64,000 bases of DNA from assembly GCF_022200785.1 (NCBI RefSeq), contig NZ_CP087585.1, forward strand, positions 4,278,001 to 4,342,000. Reading direction: 5' to 3'. Origin of the DNA: Pedobacter mucosus (GTDB lineage: Bacteria; Bacteroidota; Bacteroidia; Sphingobacteriales; Sphingobacteriaceae). Shown piece after piece: positions 63,659 through 64,000 of this stretch. The first letter of the stretch is position 1; each line of letters starts with the position of its first letter. Both the position numbers and the translations under genes were made by a program. The notes below the pieces were generated by a model. That model searched no databases and was not told the DNA's origin. It saw only the letters and a list, made by a program, of their open reading frames with translations.

Positions 63659-64000
63659 TAATCGAATGAAAATTGAATATAATTTATGTTCTTGTCATTT
63701 AGCAAATACTTTTTTTCGTAATAAGTTTTAATAGATAAAACATCATCAACTAAATCAGAAGTATATAAATGATTAGTGTTTTTATGAACCTTAAGGCCTA
63801 ATGTCGCCACTACTTCACAGGTATATGTGTAAAGTTGGTCGTTATCTGTTTTTAAGTTCACTTTTCCTCCGGGCGATAAAACCTCTTTATATTTATTTAA
63901 AAATGCGGGAAAAGTTAATCTTTTTTTCTCTCTGCTATCCTGTGGTTGCGGATCAGGAAAAGTGATCCAAATCTCATCAATTTCATGCAAATCAAAATAA
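63658..64000 (-). CDS. trmB: tRNA (guanine-N7-)-methyltransferase TrmB, partial, runs off the right edge
   Basis: The 114 C-terminal residues visible read ..YFDLHEIDEIWITFPDPQPQDS, then KKRLTFPAFLNKYKEVLSPGG and a final LYTSDLVDDV..KTYYEKKYL. The EIWITFPDPQ and T(F/Y)YEKK motifs are those of TrmB, which methylates G46 in the tRNA variable loop. The SAM-binding N-terminal half is outside the window. It is coupled to the ATL gene downstream. Confidence 0.92.
   Translation of the reverse strand, partial: YFDLHEIDEIWITFPDPQPQDSREKKRLTFPAFLNKYKEVLSPGGKVNLKTDNDQLYTYTCEVVATLGLKVHKNTNHLYTSDLVDDVLSIKTYYEKKYLLNDKNINYIQFSFD

Overview
The window is about 64 kb of AT-rich chromosome from a Bacteroidota bacterium, most likely of the Sphingobacteriaceae (Pedobacter-like). 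Three observations support this: many short-leader promoters match the Bacteroidota -7 consensus TAnnTTTG; Shine-Dalgarno sequences are absent; and the gene content is lineage-typical (SusC-like TonB receptor with a CarboxypepD_reg-like domain, YtxH/holin stress genes, a CarB without an MGS domain, a DUF4407 protein). Almost all genes are housekeeping or conserved-hypothetical. I saw no prophage, integrase, complete IS, CRISPR array, rRNA or tRNA.

Layout. 1-6 kb: partial pepT, a beta-barrel protein, an M14 peptidase plus rhomboid pair, an unknown 327-aa protein, and tag. 6-11 kb: a secreted Gly-rich protein, polA, a MORN/TonB-C protein and a small repeat protein. 11-21 kb: UPF0173 hydrolase with EbfC, a serine hydrolase lipoprotein, a cupin, psd, hpt, an AsmA-like/GT51 fusion, mrp with a NifU-C protein, and an SDR. 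21-30 kb: def, an M16 peptidase, a 1-kb tandem repeat array derived from the end of the adjacent oligopeptidase gene, that S9 peptidase gene, proB-proA, and a beta-CASP hydrolase. 31-45 kb: comM-like, galM-like, aspS, a YtxH/holin/AI-2E group beside an orphan NtrC-type regulator, an enoyl-CoA hydratase with a B12-binding protein, and glnS. 45-53 kb: an amidase lipoprotein, an M49-like peptidase, a lipoprotein gene split by a +1 frameshift at CTT-TGA, a dipeptide epimerase, rhodanese, DUF4407 and M28 proteins. 53-60 kb: a thiamin locus. 60-64 kb: carB, an alkyltransferase-like gene and partial trmB.

The thiamin locus is the best functional unit. A TPP riboswitch with an enlarged P3 arm precedes a TonB-dependent receptor, then come a ThiE-like protein, a divergent thiamin-pyrophosphokinase-like protein and a GNAT protein. 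Just upstream, on the same strand, lie a PnuC/PnuT-type transporter and a NadR-like P-loop kinase. Their leader contains two hairpins and ends in a strong intrinsic terminator 26 nt before the transporter start codon, which looks like an undescribed attenuator or a small RNA.

Other points worth a second look are the CTT-TGA frameshift, the gene-tail repeat array, several families of intergenic palindromes (the CCGAT-TTTTC-ATCGG stem occurs repeatedly), a MITE-like inverted repeat between proB and proA, and a decayed gene near 34.9 kb. All function calls come from reading the translated sequence. No database search was run.
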